From contig OX337242.1 of the NCBI GenBank assembly GCA_946965045.2, forward strand, positions 2,232,001-2,296,000: a stretch of 64,000 nt of DNA, given 5' to 3'. The stretch is from Epithemia pelagica (Eukaryota; Bacillariophyta; Bacillariophyceae; Surirellales; Surirellaceae). Below, in pieces: positions 54,899 to 64,000 of this stretch. A program made the translations under genes and the position numbers. Each line of letters begins with the position of its first letter. Position 1 is the stretch's first letter. The notes beneath the pieces were generated by a model. It did no database searches, was not told the origin of the DNA, and saw only the letters and a list, made by a program, of their open reading frames with translations.

Positions 54899-56986
54899 TT
54901 ACACTGTTTGGCTAGAGGACATGGCGTTGTTGTCATCCATGACCACCTCATCTGTATGCGGCGAGTGACTCTGGGCCGTAGTCGACGTAGTCTCAAAGCG
55001 CCAACTCTCCATGGAGACAATGGATTCCGCAATAGAACTCACCATGTCGTCTTCAAAAGACTTTGCCGAAATGGAAGGAACTGGTACAATGTCTGCGTGT
55101 TGATCATCATGTCGTTGATGCGAGTCCTCAGAATGATTATGACGATGATGCTTGTGCCTCTGGAAGGAACGTCGCGTCGGTGCTTGCTTGGCTTGTGTCG
55201 GAGGTTTCATTGGCAAATAGCCTCCCCGCATGTCCTCCTCCTCCTCATCCATGCTGTCCTCCTTGTACCCATGTTCTTCGTCCGGCAGCACGCTCCATCG
55301 TTCATGCAAGTCCATCATCTTGGTTAGAAACTTGCGATGGTCGTCGTTGTTATTGCTGTTTTCCGTGGCCGCAGTGCTCGTCTCTGGCTCAGCCTCTGGA
55401 AGGCCGGGACCAGTAATCGCGGTGCTGTTGGACGTAGACGAGCCCTCATCAATCCCAACCTTCTCCTCATGGGTTTGGCTCCATTCAAGGGCCTGTGGCG
55501 TGGAACTCTCCGTGTTGGCAGCGTTTTCGCTAGCTCCATCCGTACTAGTAGTGGTTGTCACGGCCCTGTCATCACTGTTGAGGGTTGCGTCACCTGTACT
55601 ACTCTGGTAGGCCAGTAGCTCCTTTGGATCCACTGGACTCGTCAAACTTTCGATAGGTCCTTCGCTCTGTGTCGTTTCGCTGCAATCCGTTCGGTTGCTC
55701 TGGATACTGTCGCTTCTCCGATGAGCACTTTGAGCCAGTGAGGTCATGATACGGTGTGTCATGGCCGCCGACGAGGACGTTGGGTCGTAGGGTAGCACGG
55801 TCGTTGTTGTTGTTGTCATCGTTGTCGGCGGCGGCGTTGCTGTTGTCTGTTTGGGTTCCATCAGCCCTTCGCTGGCGACGGAACTGCTCATGGTACTGGT
55901 GCTGTGAATGCTGCTACTTCTCACATGATGCGTCCGAGGGAGTGCTGCCATGCCACGGACAATGGCGGCCGACGTGGACTCGTCGAGATACGAGATACTA
56001 TCCTGGTTTTGCTGTCCACGAGGGAGTGCGGCAATCCGACGACTGACTGCGGCCGAGGCGGGGTCGTAGCAACCATCTTCTAGTTTTCCATCCAAGCCGA
56101 AGCTCAGACCATCTGGTTCCAAATTCTTGCTGTGATGGGGGACCACCGATTCGATTGTTTCCAGAGGCGGATGTCGATCCTTGTTTCGTGTCGTCGTCTT
56201 GTTCTTTTTGTCACTCATACCCTGGAACCACGATCCAACTTTGCGGTTCTTATTGCGCCAGGAACGGTCCGTTCCACTGGCACCACTGCTGTTATCATCC
56301 AAAAAGACATGAATGCTTCGGTTGGTAGGGGAACACGAGTCTGGCCTGCCGAGGAGGTCCAACTTGGGAAGCACATAGGATGCCAACGAGTCATCTTGGG
56401 TATCATCGGGAGGGGGGCCACTCATGATTTCTTCCAAGAACAGTGCATCTTGTTCGGATTCTTGCGTCGAGGAACGGAATTGGGTTCCTTCCTCCGATGA
56501 CGTTGTCGAGAGGGCCTTTTCATGTTTCTCCGCACCGCGGCTCGGTTTCTTGGGACGACTATACGCCGTTCGACGGAGGACGGCTCTCACAATAATCACA
56601 ATCGCTGTCACAAGCATGGCATAGACAATGCCAAAAAGAAGAAAGGCAACCATGGTGGAATCATCCTTAGCCTTGTCGGTAGAATCTTGTGGTTGGTTGG
56701 ACTGCAACGACTGGTCAAAGGCATGTTCCCGCATGAGTTCCGTCGTGGTAGGATAGGAATGAGAGGTGCTGCTGCTGGTGCGGCGTACTTGACTAGCTGC
56801 AGGGTCTTGAGGAATCGTGGAGGAGGCAACAACATGGTCGACAGCAGTAAGTGCTACGCTTTCATCCAATCGATCGTTGTTCGGAAACCTGGCAGCCTGG
56901 CCCTCACTGGCCACCACTGGAGTGGTGCCAATCACACTGTAGGTGAGAAAGACGGCTACGATGCCGACAAGGTTTTTGGGCACCAT
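54899..56986 (-). CDS. Signal-anchored single-pass membrane protein with long repeat-bearing cytosolic tail
   Basis: 695 aa from ATG 56986 (MVPKNLVGIVAVFLTYSVIG), chosen because the 5' extension to 57127 is Ser/Arg/Glu repeat-encoded by a CT microsatellite. A short ectodomain (about 100 residues) is followed by a TM helix (VAFLLFGIVYAMLVTAIVIIV), a basic stop, and a tail of about 530 residues rich in Ser/Thr/Asp. The tail holds three diverged copies of a module: SAAVSRRIAALPRGQQNQDS, SAAIVRGMAALPRTHHVRSS and SAAMTHRIMTSLAQSAHRRS, each followed by a S-I motif. They look like docking or phosphorylation sites (inference). It lies within the array of FWG-ectodomain genes but lacks that ectodomain. 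Part of its 3' end is duplicated at 52080-52400. Confidence 0.65.
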   Translation of the reverse strand: MVPKNLVGIVAVFLTYSVIGTTPVVASEGQAARFPNNDRLDESVALTAVDHVVASSTIPQDPAASQVRRTSSSTSHSYPTTTELMREHAFDQSLQSNQPQDSTDKAKDDSTMVAFLLFGIVYAMLVTAIVIIVRAVLRRTAYSRPKKPSRGAEKHEKALSTTSSEEGTQFRSSTQESEQDALFLEEIMSGPPPDDTQDDSLASYVLPKLDLLGRPDSCSPTNRSIHVFLDDNSSGASGTDRSWRNKNRKVGSWFQGMSDKKNKTTTRNKDRHPPLETIESVVPHHSKNLEPDGLSFGLDGKLEDGCYDPASAAVSRRIAALPRGQQNQDSISYLDESTSAAIVRGMAALPRTHHVRSSSIHSTSTMSSSVASEGLMEPKQTTATPPPTTMTTTTTTVLPYDPTSSSAAMTHRIMTSLAQSAHRRSDSIQSNRTDCSETTQSEGPIESLTSPVDPKELLAYQSSTGDATLNSDDRAVTTTTSTDGASENAANTESSTPQALEWSQTHEEKVGIDEGSSTSNSTAITGPGLPEAEPETSTAATENSNNNDDHRKFLTKMMDLHERWSVLPDEEHGYKEDSMDEEEEDMRGGYLPMKPPTQAKQAPTRRSFQRHKHHRHNHSEDSHQRHDDQHADIVPVPSISAKSFEDDMVSSIAESIVSMESWRFETTSTTAQSHSPHTDEVVMDDNNAMSSSQTV

Positions 56987-57028
56987 TGGGATGGTTGGTC
57001 TTTTGCAGGTCAAGTCAAATGAACCAAT

Positions 57029-57061
57029 AATCTCTCTCTCGCTTTCTCTCTCTCTCTCTGA
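57029..57061. repeat. CT/GA microsatellite
   Basis: (ct)n-rich tract interrupted by cgctt, immediately upstream of ATG 56986 on the minus strand, probably in the 5' UTR. Confidence 0.85.
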
Positions 57062-57200
57062 TCCAACACAACCAAGTTGTCTTGACATGGAGTCGTCTTT
57101 CTCTTTCGGTTTGACTTGTCCGTTCATGACGGTTCAGTCTTGAAAATGGCCAAAAATCGTTTGCTCCGAGGAGCCTCAACGGGAGCGAGAGAGATAGCCA

Positions 57201-57276
57201 GTATGTTCAGTCGCACAGAGAACTCTGCGCGACCCATAATCGCCCCCGCGAAGTCTCGCGGGTCTTCTGAACATAC
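57201..57276. other. Three-way-junction inverted-repeat structure
   Basis: Outer stem GTATGTTCAG (57201-57210) pairs perfectly with 57267-57276. Inside it are hairpin 1 (57211-57232, TCGC-A-CAGA with GAAC loop) and hairpin 2 (57245-57262, CCCGCGA-AGTC-TCGCGGG, perfect). A compact structured RNA, a cruciform or a small foldback element are all possible. It lies about 215 bp upstream of ATG 56986 and about 105 bp past the 3' end of the 57381-58670 gene. Confidence 0.6.
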
Positions 57277-57380
57277 CTAGATTGAACATTAGAGTTGTAG
57301 ACGCTATTGTAAAGAACGGATCCTACGAATGTTCATTACTTTCTCTACTGTTACAAGAGTGCATGTGATTCGTTCTGTCG

Positions 57381-58670
57381 TTACGTCAAGTCCAGCTGAT
57401 ACAGTTCGTCCATCGAAAGTATCCGGTCACGCGTACTGCAAATGATTGGATCCAGTCGATTTTCATCATTGGACGAACCCGATAGCCTTCGGGAAGCCGT
57501 TTCGTTCTCTGCTCCCGTTACCATGGGACCCAGAATGGATTGATCGGCATCCTTCAACGATTCGCTATCCCCTTCGGTCAAGATGTAACTAATCACGGAT
57601 TGTTCCCCGTCGCCCGTCGCAAAGGCTGCCGATTCGGATGGATCTCCCAACGAGGAAACAATATCGGGAGACAGCGGCGAAGGAAGGGTTTCCCCCTTCA
57701 TAATGGCGTCGGGTGTCTCATGATCCGGAAGAATGCTGGGATTGCTGGTGCCACTTTCTTCATCATCCAAGGTCGACTTTTGACGACTGGCAACCTTGCG
57801 GTGAAAGGCGTACAGGTAAAAGATTGTGAAAAAGACCAAAAGGGTCACTGCCACAAGCATGAGAGATCCCACCAAAGCCGCATTAACACCACCACTGTCA
57901 TTCGTACTGCCTTGCGTGCTGCCTCTCGAGGAGGATTGGACCGTGTTCTTGGAAGGCTGCACCGTGTTGCCATTCACCTGGACAGCCAACGAGTCCACTT
58001 GGATACCAGAATCGTCCAATTCTTGGGCAAAATCCGTAATGCCCCAGAATCCAAGCTTTTGCTGAATCGACGTTTCCGAGGGTATATCTTCCTGCTGGCC
58101 CCTCCAATTGACGGCCACATCTGCTTCGCCTTGTCCGGTCAAAGACTCGTACGTTAGATCCGTATCCACCGAAACTTGTCCCTTGGAATCGGCAAAGAAA
58201 TTTTCCATAAAGCCGTCCATCAAATCGTGAAATTCCAGCTCATTCAGTTCGAATCCAGGTTGCAACTCGAAAAGAAACTGCATCATTGGTAGTGCTTTTT
58301 CCACAGAAGGAGTTTCTGTGGGAGTGTTGGACGGAGTTGGGGAGGGAACTTGCGAAGGAGATGGAGTCGTCGGTGAGGGTGTTGTTGTGGGAAATTGAGA
58401 TGGCAGGACACTGGAAGTGGAGGATGGTTGTGACGATGGCTCAACGGATGGTAACACCGAGGGCTGAGAGGAGGGTGACATGGAAGGGGCCAGTGTGGGA
58501 CGGAACGTTGGTGCCAACGTGGGAGAGACTGTGGGTACTTCGGTTTCCTTTTCTTTTTTGGCCGACACTGCCGGGAGGAGCAGCAACATCAAGGCCACAG
58601 GAACCAAGGCAACATGCGATGTACTAGCTGGATGCCACCATCTTCTTCTCGGATATGACGTCATGGTCAA
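57381..58670 (-). CDS. Single-pass surface protein, FWG-ectodomain family (member 2)
   Basis: 429 aa. Signal peptide SHVALVPVALMLLLLPAVSA, then a Pro/Ser/Thr stalk of PTxxPTxxPS repeats (about residues 45-125), typical of diatom cell-wall and surface proteins. The ectodomain (about 130-245) shows VNWRGQQEDIPSETSIQQKL, GFWGITDFAQELDDSG and LAVQVNGNTVQPS, colinear with member 1 (FSFWGVNDF, LSVQVNRTTVQP) and member 3. The TM helix is AALVGSLMLVAVTLLVFFTI. The cytosolic tail is about 150 residues, acidic, ending DRILSMDELYQLDLT. The CRE-like octamer TGACGTCA overlaps the start codons, probably by chance. Role unknown; adhesion or sensing is an inference. Confidence 0.72.
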   Translation of the reverse strand: MTMTSYPRRRWWHPASTSHVALVPVALMLLLLPAVSAKKEKETEVPTVSPTLAPTFRPTLAPSMSPSSQPSVLPSVEPSSQPSSTSSVLPSQFPTTTPSPTTPSPSQVPSPTPSNTPTETPSVEKALPMMQFLFELQPGFELNELEFHDLMDGFMENFFADSKGQVSVDTDLTYESLTGQGEADVAVNWRGQQEDIPSETSIQQKLGFWGITDFAQELDDSGIQVDSLAVQVNGNTVQPSKNTVQSSSRGSTQGSTNDSGGVNAALVGSLMLVAVTLLVFFTIFYLYAFHRKVASRQKSTLDDEESGTSNPSILPDHETPDAIMKGETLPSPLSPDIVSSLGDPSESAAFATGDGEQSVISYILTEGDSESLKDADQSILGPMVTGAENETASRRLSGSSNDENRLDPIICSTRDRILSMDELYQLDLT

Positions 58671-59319
58671 TCAATCAACTGTTGCGTCCGCCGGTGCACG
58701 TGGTTCTCAATCTCCAAAACGATCCCTTGGATATAAATCGATGCGTTCCAATGGCAATCAAAGAAATTCCAAATACCACTACGCTCTCTTTTGCCAGAAA
58801 GAAAGAATGAACCGACCGACCATTCTCAAAGATGCGTTGAGGGTCTCTCGGCAGAGATACGCAAAAGATGTGATGGCGTTCGTCACCGAATTTTTGTGAG
58901 AACCCAATGTTGAGTTCGGGACGGTCGGCGTTCGAGGACGGACATGCTCGAGAGTGCAGAAACTCTTCTTGCGGAAAAAGGTATGCCACTGCATCCTGCC
59001 ATGCGCGGAACGAAAAATTCAAAAAATAGTTAGGAAGTCGTTTGAATGAAACGACAAACACACCCTTTTCCATCTCTTTTTTCATTCCATGAGTTCGGTC
59101 TCTATCACACAATCCAAAATCCAAAAAGTGATCGCCCCTCTTCGTTAGGGGTTCATCGGCAGGCGTTTCAGTGGCGGGAACCTTCTTCACGATGGCGACT
59201 ACCTAGGTAGGCAATCAACCATACGATGTAGCTTTGTAGTAGTAAGAAGAGACAATAGCACCGCCTCTAGTAGAGTCCTTTTGGAATCCCCGTACTACTA
59301 CAATGTTCTAAAAATAGAA
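58671..59319. other. Intergenic between array members
   Basis: Promoter side of member 2 and 3' side of member 3. Open frames on both strands (58675-59190) have no coherent protein character. Confidence 0.35.
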
Positions 59320-60585
59320 TTACAAAAAATACATGGCACTCAGGTCCGTTTCGTTCTTGGGTCCGACAAAGAGACCGCTATAACCGGACGAGGAGGAGGC
59401 CTGGGACGACCCCGAGTCATCGTCGGTAAAGGAAGCCGCGAGAGGAATGGCTCGTTTACGCCCTCCTCGGGGCGATGATGTCGTTGTGGTGGTGGGGTCT
59501 CCCAAACTCGGTCGCCGTCGAATGACACGACACTCACTTTTGGTAGGTCGACGACGAATTTTGGAAACGTCCGCATCGGCGAATGTCTCGTGTGTCGACA
59601 GTACGACCAAGTGACTTCGAATCACGTTTCCACAGAGGATGCACCATGGTAGACAGCAAATGAGGGCGATCATGGGCATGAGAATGACAAAGACCAAGGA
59701 GGGATCGTCATCGTCATCGTCTTGTCCCTCTTGTAGTGTGTTTGGATTGTTGGCTGAGTTTGTGTTTGGCTCCATGTCTGACTGGACGGGAATGTTGTTG
59801 ATTTGCACTTCGAATTGATCCATGGCAAAGCCGGCCGCCGCCAGCTCCTGGAGCAAGGCGTCGGTCCCCCATCCGCGAAAGGCCCCTAGAAACGTGGATT
59901 CGGAGGGTACATTGGACCCATGTCCCATCCAAATTCCCGTGACAATGATCGTCCCTTTACCGGACGGTGGATCGTAGTAAATTGTGGATTCCAAATCCAA
60001 ATTCACTGCCACATGGACATCGGCCAACATGTAATCGAGAAAATTGAAAATCATGTTTTCAAAGGGTTTCTTGGCCAAGGGTGTGCCCCGAGCCATTTCT
60101 TGGATCGTGAAGAGGATCGACACTTTGGGAATATTGACCATGACCACTGGATTGGGAGCGAACGATTCATCCGTTTCGTTTGTTGGTTCCGGGCTTACGA
60201 TCCGATCCATCCAAGGCGCGCTAGATGGAACGGCAGTGGGAGTGACGGTCGGCTCCGAGGTTGGTGCAGTTCTCTCGGTCGGTGTTACCGTCGGAGAGAC
60301 AGAGGGGGAGTAAGATGGTAGTGTGGATGTGGATGGCCATGGTGTGTCTAGTTGTTCCATATCCTTGCCGTTTTCCTTCTCCCTTCGTATTATCATGGGG
60401 GTGATATGGGTAATGCCTCGAAGGGTGTTCCGTCGTCGGTTCCTTGCAGGTAGCATGGTGGTGGGATTCGGATCGGCGCTCGATGATGTAGCCAGTAGGG
60501 ACATGGAGGATACCAGAGCGACGACCATCATGTGTCGTCGGCATCGTTTCATGGGAGCCATGACGGGCGATGGCGGCGGCGACAT
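59320..60585 (-). CDS. Single-pass surface protein, FWG-ectodomain family (member 3, variant)
   Basis: 421 aa from ATG 60585, which places the signal (MVVALVSSMSLLATSSS) near the N-terminus. Upstream codons to 60819 look non-coding. A P/T/S stalk (SPSVSPTVTPTERTAPTSEP) leads to an ectodomain matching the family order: VTGIWMGHGSNVPSESTFLG, FRGWGTDALLQELAAAGF (FWG has become RGWG) and FEVQINNIPVQSD. The TM is VFVILMPMIALICCLPWCIL, with four Cys in or near the membrane (possible palmitoylation). The short basic tail holds two RRRP motifs and a Ser/Gly-rich end. It is the most diverged member of the array. Confidence 0.7.
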   Translation of the reverse strand: MSPPPSPVMAPMKRCRRHMMVVALVSSMSLLATSSSADPNPTTMLPARNRRRNTLRGITHITPMIIRREKENGKDMEQLDTPWPSTSTLPSYSPSVSPTVTPTERTAPTSEPTVTPTAVPSSAPWMDRIVSPEPTNETDESFAPNPVVMVNIPKVSILFTIQEMARGTPLAKKPFENMIFNFLDYMLADVHVAVNLDLESTIYYDPPSGKGTIIVTGIWMGHGSNVPSESTFLGAFRGWGTDALLQELAAAGFAMDQFEVQINNIPVQSDMEPNTNSANNPNTLQEGQDDDDDDPSLVFVILMPMIALICCLPWCILCGNVIRSHLVVLSTHETFADADVSKIRRRPTKSECRVIRRRPSLGDPTTTTTSSPRGGRKRAIPLAASFTDDDSGSSQASSSSGYSGLFVGPKNETDLSAMYFL

Positions 60586-60967
60586 GGTGAATGGATCGAG
60601 TCTTTTGACAGATTGTGATGGGACGTACTCTATGGCGTTGATCTTGTGTGGCCAGAGGTGGCAGTCTTTTTCTCGAAAAGAAGAAGAAGAAGATTCTTTG
60701 AAAAACGATTGATTCACATGGAGATGGATGAAAAGAGAGAAGCCCTTCTCACATTGACATGGTTGCGGGGAGTCGAAACCACCGCAAAAAGTGGTCGCAC
60801 GGTCGTTTTTGCGCGCCAATCAAATTTTTGCCGTCACATTCAACGGCTGTGGTAACTGTACGCCTTCTCTTAACCGATAAGTAACGTCCCTACTCAAGAA
60901 ACTGGTTGCACGTTTGGGACACCCATACAACAGACACGACATGTTGTATTCTCCACATTTGACCATC
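60586..60967. other. Divergent intergenic region
   Basis: Lies between member 3 (minus) and the Kelch pseudogene (plus). It includes an AAGAAG repeat near 60680. Nothing else recognised. Confidence 0.35.
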
Positions 60968-62051
60968 ATGGCAATGACACCTCAAGAACAACAAGCACGA
61001 CAGTCGAGACTTCGTATCGGACGAAGACCACTGTTCGATGAAACGGACTGGCCTCCTCTCAAGGGTGGATGGCGTGTCGGTCATGCTTCGGTCGTAGTAC
61101 TCTCCATCCTCCTCCCGATCCGACCAACCACCACATGAGGGCATACACGGTCGTTGTGTTGGGAGGACATCAACCCGATGAAACTTGTTCCGAATGTCGT
61201 CAAGACACGGTCCAGTCCGTTCTGGTATTGAATGTGGCAGAACCATCAGACAAGAAGTGGCGCGAAGGACCACGCTTGAACAAGGGTCGTCAGTTGTCAC
61301 GGTGTGCAACGGAGGCAATTACGTCGTGGGAGGATACCACCAGGAAAGTTTGTCCAGTTTGGATTGAATGGAACCCATGGATGCAAATGATATTCTGATG
61401 CAATCAGCACCAAGCACCTGCTCTGACCAGAAATGGACGACATGAAAGTGTCGATTGTCAACAGGACGCCATGGATGTTGTGCAGTGGCAGTTCACAATC
61501 GATACATTGTGGGAGTTGGTGGACGATCCAAATGTGACGCATTGTCTTCGTTGGAGATTTTGGATACCAACAACGACACTAACACGGCAGGACCATCCAT
61601 GCCCGTTCCTAGATCTTACGCGGCATGTGCGGTCGTTGGCCATGACCGTATCTTTGTCGTGGGAGGCGTCTCGAACGGCTTGGTTCAGTATTGGGACTTT
61701 GTCAAGCCTTGTTGTGACAAGAATGACGAGACCCAGGAGGAGGAGGAGACGGTTCCTCCAGTCCTTTCCTCCTCATTCGCTTGGAAGACGCAGTCGCATT
61801 TGGTGCCCCCTCCTGTACGAAATCAAGTTGCAATGGTAGCGGTGGGATCTTGTCTGGTTGTGGTTGGAGCGGGCCAACCAACGGTGGAACGCTTGGATAC
61901 CAATCGCACTCGTGTGTGGAATCTCCCATTCGAACGATGCAGCATGGTCAAGGGGGGCCATCCAATTGCCGTGATTGGCGGATCTACCAATCCTTTATGT
62001 GCGACAATACCATTTCTGGACAAGGAGAAAACACAATCATCGACTCTGTGA
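60968..62051 (+). pseudogene. Kelch-repeat pseudogene, paralogue of the 21.5-kb gene
   Basis: Colinear Kelch pieces lie in three frames: WRVGHASVVV (to about 61100), then YTVVVLGGHQPDE and VLVLNVAEPSDKKWREGPRL (about 61140-61290), then VVTVCNGGNYVVGG (from about 61295), a TGA at about 61366, a TGA near 61443, and an intact run RYIVGVGG, RIFVVGG, CLVVVGAG and IAVIGG to the stop at 62051. Two single-base frameshifts and two stops disable it. Blade order and spacing match the minus-strand gene 21507-22634, but the two are on opposite strands about 39 kb apart. Confidence 0.75.
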
Positions 62052-62343
62052 GCAGGGGATGGGTCTGGCCGAGTTTCCAATGGCTCCAATCTCGACATGA
62101 GCTTCTGAATTTGCGACAACCAAACAATACGCGTCTTGAAAAGGGCAAAGAATATGCAACAATGTGGAAAATATATCATGGTGATGTTGATTGTGTCGAA
62201 CCTAGAGGAGCTAGGAGTGCCTACCCCCATAGATAATGTCATTCATTCGCCTTCCAGTCGCTTCTAAGTTACGTGCTCTTCGTAAAACCGAACAAAAAGA
62301 ACATACAGAACGGAGACAGCAACTTGTACACAAAAATTTATAG

Positions 62344-63431
62344 TACCGTAAATAGCGGAACTTAAGAACCACCAAATGTCCTCTTTTCGGGCAAAATGGT
62401 TCTTATCTTCCGCAAAATAACAAAAGGGTGACCCCTGAAAATTTTCTTATATCTCCCCTTTATTGTTCTTAAAATTCGGGGGGTGACTGTTCACATCTCT
62501 TTGGAATAGGGGGTAGGGGATGCATGTGCACTTAAAACACTAGGTAGTGGGAAGTGGGGGTGAAGGGACATGTCCGACAAAGTGACCAAAGTGGTTCTTA
62601 TAGGCTATCTCCACCCGGGGCCGCTAAAGGTCCAAAAACCGCTATCGAACTCCACCATCTCCTCTAACCGCTAAACAGCTCCGCTATCCGCTATTTCTGC
62701 CGCTATTTGGGGCCCCGAATAGCGGGGAAAATAGCGGATAGCGGAGCAAAATATAACCGTCGGCATTAATAAATTAACGTCTGCTGCCAACAGTGAAACT
62801 TTGAATCTCTCGTGTCGAAAACATGGCAATGGCACGTATTGATTTGTGACGATCGCTTACCATCTCTTTTTCCATTGTTGTGTTCCCTACTTCCTACAAT
62901 GGGACAATAACCATGCACAGCAAGATGATTCGAGGATCACGGATAGGAAGGAATGCAACAATCAAACAAATGCATCATTCAAACTATTGATGTGTTCGAT
63001 TATCAGACAAGCAATCGGAAATCGGACAGGGACTACAATAGGACGATTGGACTGCAACCTACAACCTACATCTACATTGGCCATGAACAACAACATGATT
63101 CACCATGACAGTCAACAATGAAGAGGGAAAACAACGAGTCCTCCATCTTTGGTTTATGCTTTGTTGTGCTCTCGTTGATTGTCTTGTTTGAATTCCGCAA
63201 GCCGCACCCCTTTTTAACCGAAACAAGAGAGGGCATATGCGCAATGCGTACGCGCAGCGCGAGATAGCGGCGTTCTTTTAACGGAGATCGTGGAGTTTAT
63301 TTCCCTTTGGCTCCGCTAATCCGCTATCCGGATAGCGAGGCCAATCAGAAAGCCCCAATACGTCAGCATAACGGCGCTCGGGTGGAGATAGCCTTATAAG
63401 CGGTGGTTCTTAAGCTCCGCTATTTACGGTA
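62344..63431. mobile_element. 1.09-kb terminal-inverted-repeat (foldback/MITE-like) element
   Basis: Left end taccgtaaatagcgg-aacttaagaaccacc is repeated inverted at the right end (ggtggttcttaagctccgctatttacggta), about 30 bp with one or two mismatches. A second inverted pair inside (about 62595-62616 against 63381-63400, cttataggctatctccaccc) extends the right arm. This suggests that the left arm was split by an insertion of about 220 bp. Ends at TA dinucleotides fit a Tc1/mariner-type target, but this is uncertain. No transposase frame inside. Confidence 0.6.
62679..62747. repeat. 30-bp palindrome inside the TIR element
   Basis: Left arm gctccgctatccgctattt... (62679-62708) is inverted at 62718-62747, with two to three mismatches around a ggggcccc centre. 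The ccgctat/atagcgg word recurs many times across 62340-63430. Confidence 0.85.
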
Positions 63432-63814
63432 GTTCCAAAGAACGGACCATTAGTACACTACATAATGTCATATTAATTGTACAGGTCTAATACATTCAGA
63501 TTCATAATGGTACACATCAATCTATTGATCATTGTTACTATTGACCAGTAAGTAGTTCCACGAGTTAGATTGTACCCTACAATTTGGATTATACTCATTC
63601 GTGACACATCCCAAATTTTAGATGCTGCATACTGCATACGGGAATCGGTGCGTCGACGTCGACCAAATCCGGATGGGGGAAGATTGTGGCGGAGGTTCCG
63701 AATTCATCTATTCTTTTCGAGCCCACATCTTGCTTTCATTGTCCCAAACAAAGACAGGCCAAACCAAACCATCCGCCATTACGACCCCCATCCACGAAAA
63801 CAACAAACAGCACA
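63432..63814. other. Intergenic
   Basis: Promoter side of the right-edge gene. Two overlapping open frames (63570-63867) have no recognisable domain. Confidence 0.35.
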
Positions 63815-64000
63815 ATGATTGGTTCCTCTTCTTCTTACAACCAACTAACCACTTCCTCCTCCTTTGACCCAATTTGCTGCGACAGCACCAAGAACAACAG
63901 CACCAAACTCAATCCGGTGGGCGAAAGTCCTTCCTGTTGCATCCAAAGAGTCGTCCTGGGGGAGCAGCAGCAGCCATTTGTCATGTGGCAGCCTCATCAT
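63815..64000 (+). CDS. Partial N-terminus of an unknown protein (runs off right edge)
   Basis: The ATG at 63815 (MIGSSSSYNQLTTSSSFDPI) opens 62 codons to the window end without a stop. Two CC pairs (PICCDST, PSCCIQR) and a Gln run are visible. No signal peptide. Too short for a family call. Confidence 0.4.
   Translation, partial: MIGSSSSYNQLTTSSSFDPICCDSTKNNSTKLNPVGESPSCCIQRVVLGEQQQPFVMWQPHH

Noticed and set aside
58660-58667. TGACGTCA overlapping the start of the 57381-58670 gene
   Set aside because: The octamer is largely dictated by the codons ATG-ACG-TCA, so it is probably coincidental.
1-64000. CRISPR arrays, bacterial operons or Shine-Dalgarno signals
   Set aside because: No regularly spaced direct repeats with unique spacers. 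Spliced genes and a tRNA without CCA show a eukaryotic nuclear context.

Overview
The window reads as nuclear DNA of a stramenopile, most likely a pennate diatom. This is an inference. The supporting signs are short spliceosomal introns (82-130 nt, GTRNGT donors), an intronless-looking majority of genes, a tRNA-Val without an encoded CCA, P/S/T-repeat single-pass membrane proteins of the kind common in diatoms, a diatom-style voltage-gated proton channel, and microsatellite-rich spacers with transposon debris. There is no operon structure. Genes lie on both strands at eukaryotic spacing.

Layout. 1-9 kb: a gene start running off the left edge, a tail-anchored longin-like protein, a secretory-pathway RsuA/RluB-type pseudouridine synthase, a decayed nuclease/kinase-like (CRN-type) gene carrying a near-perfect hairpin, and a disrupted coiled-coil gene. 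9-21 kb: a putative rhamnosyltransferase with a frame break, an unknown protein with one intron, a DJ-1/Hsp31-type gene (2 exons) beside a YcaC-like isochorismatase gene (3 exons), a membrane protein with an ABM domain, an Hv1-type proton channel and a catalase-like protein (2 exons). 21-34 kb: a Kelch-repeat protein, an NPPY methyltransferase-like gene plus an internally deleted pseudo-copy, a possible CRAL-TRIO protein, a 1222-aa PUB-E2-UVR-UBX-RING fusion, a transposase relic, an MDR-family oxidoreductase and a small secreted or plastid membrane protein.

34-50 kb: a tRNA-Val(UAC), then two co-oriented P1B-2 (Zn/Cd/Pb-type) ATPases of 1561 and 1687 aa with long arrays of HMA-like modules. 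They flank a Cys-rich, N-glycosylation-motif-rich protein and two copies of a MITE family with 10-bp target duplications. This is a candidate metal-handling cluster. 50-61 kb: an array of minus-strand single-pass membrane proteins. Three share an ectodomain ending in an FWG/VQVN signature and one is a signal-TM-long-tail protein. Among them are a truncated methyltransferase, duplicated gene debris, an in-frame minisatellite and a compact three-way-junction inverted-repeat structure. 61-64 kb: a Kelch pseudogene paralogous to the 21.5-kb gene, a 1.09-kb terminal-inverted-repeat element, and a gene start running off the right edge.

The strongest novelty candidates are the single-chain E2/E3 with two p97/Cdc48-binding-type domains, the expanded HMA ATPase pair with its intervening Cys-rich protein, and the FWG-ectodomain receptor-like family. 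Several otherwise good genes carry a single-base frame break. Unpolished sequence is therefore a real alternative to pseudogenisation. All family assignments come from reading motifs by eye; no database search was run.
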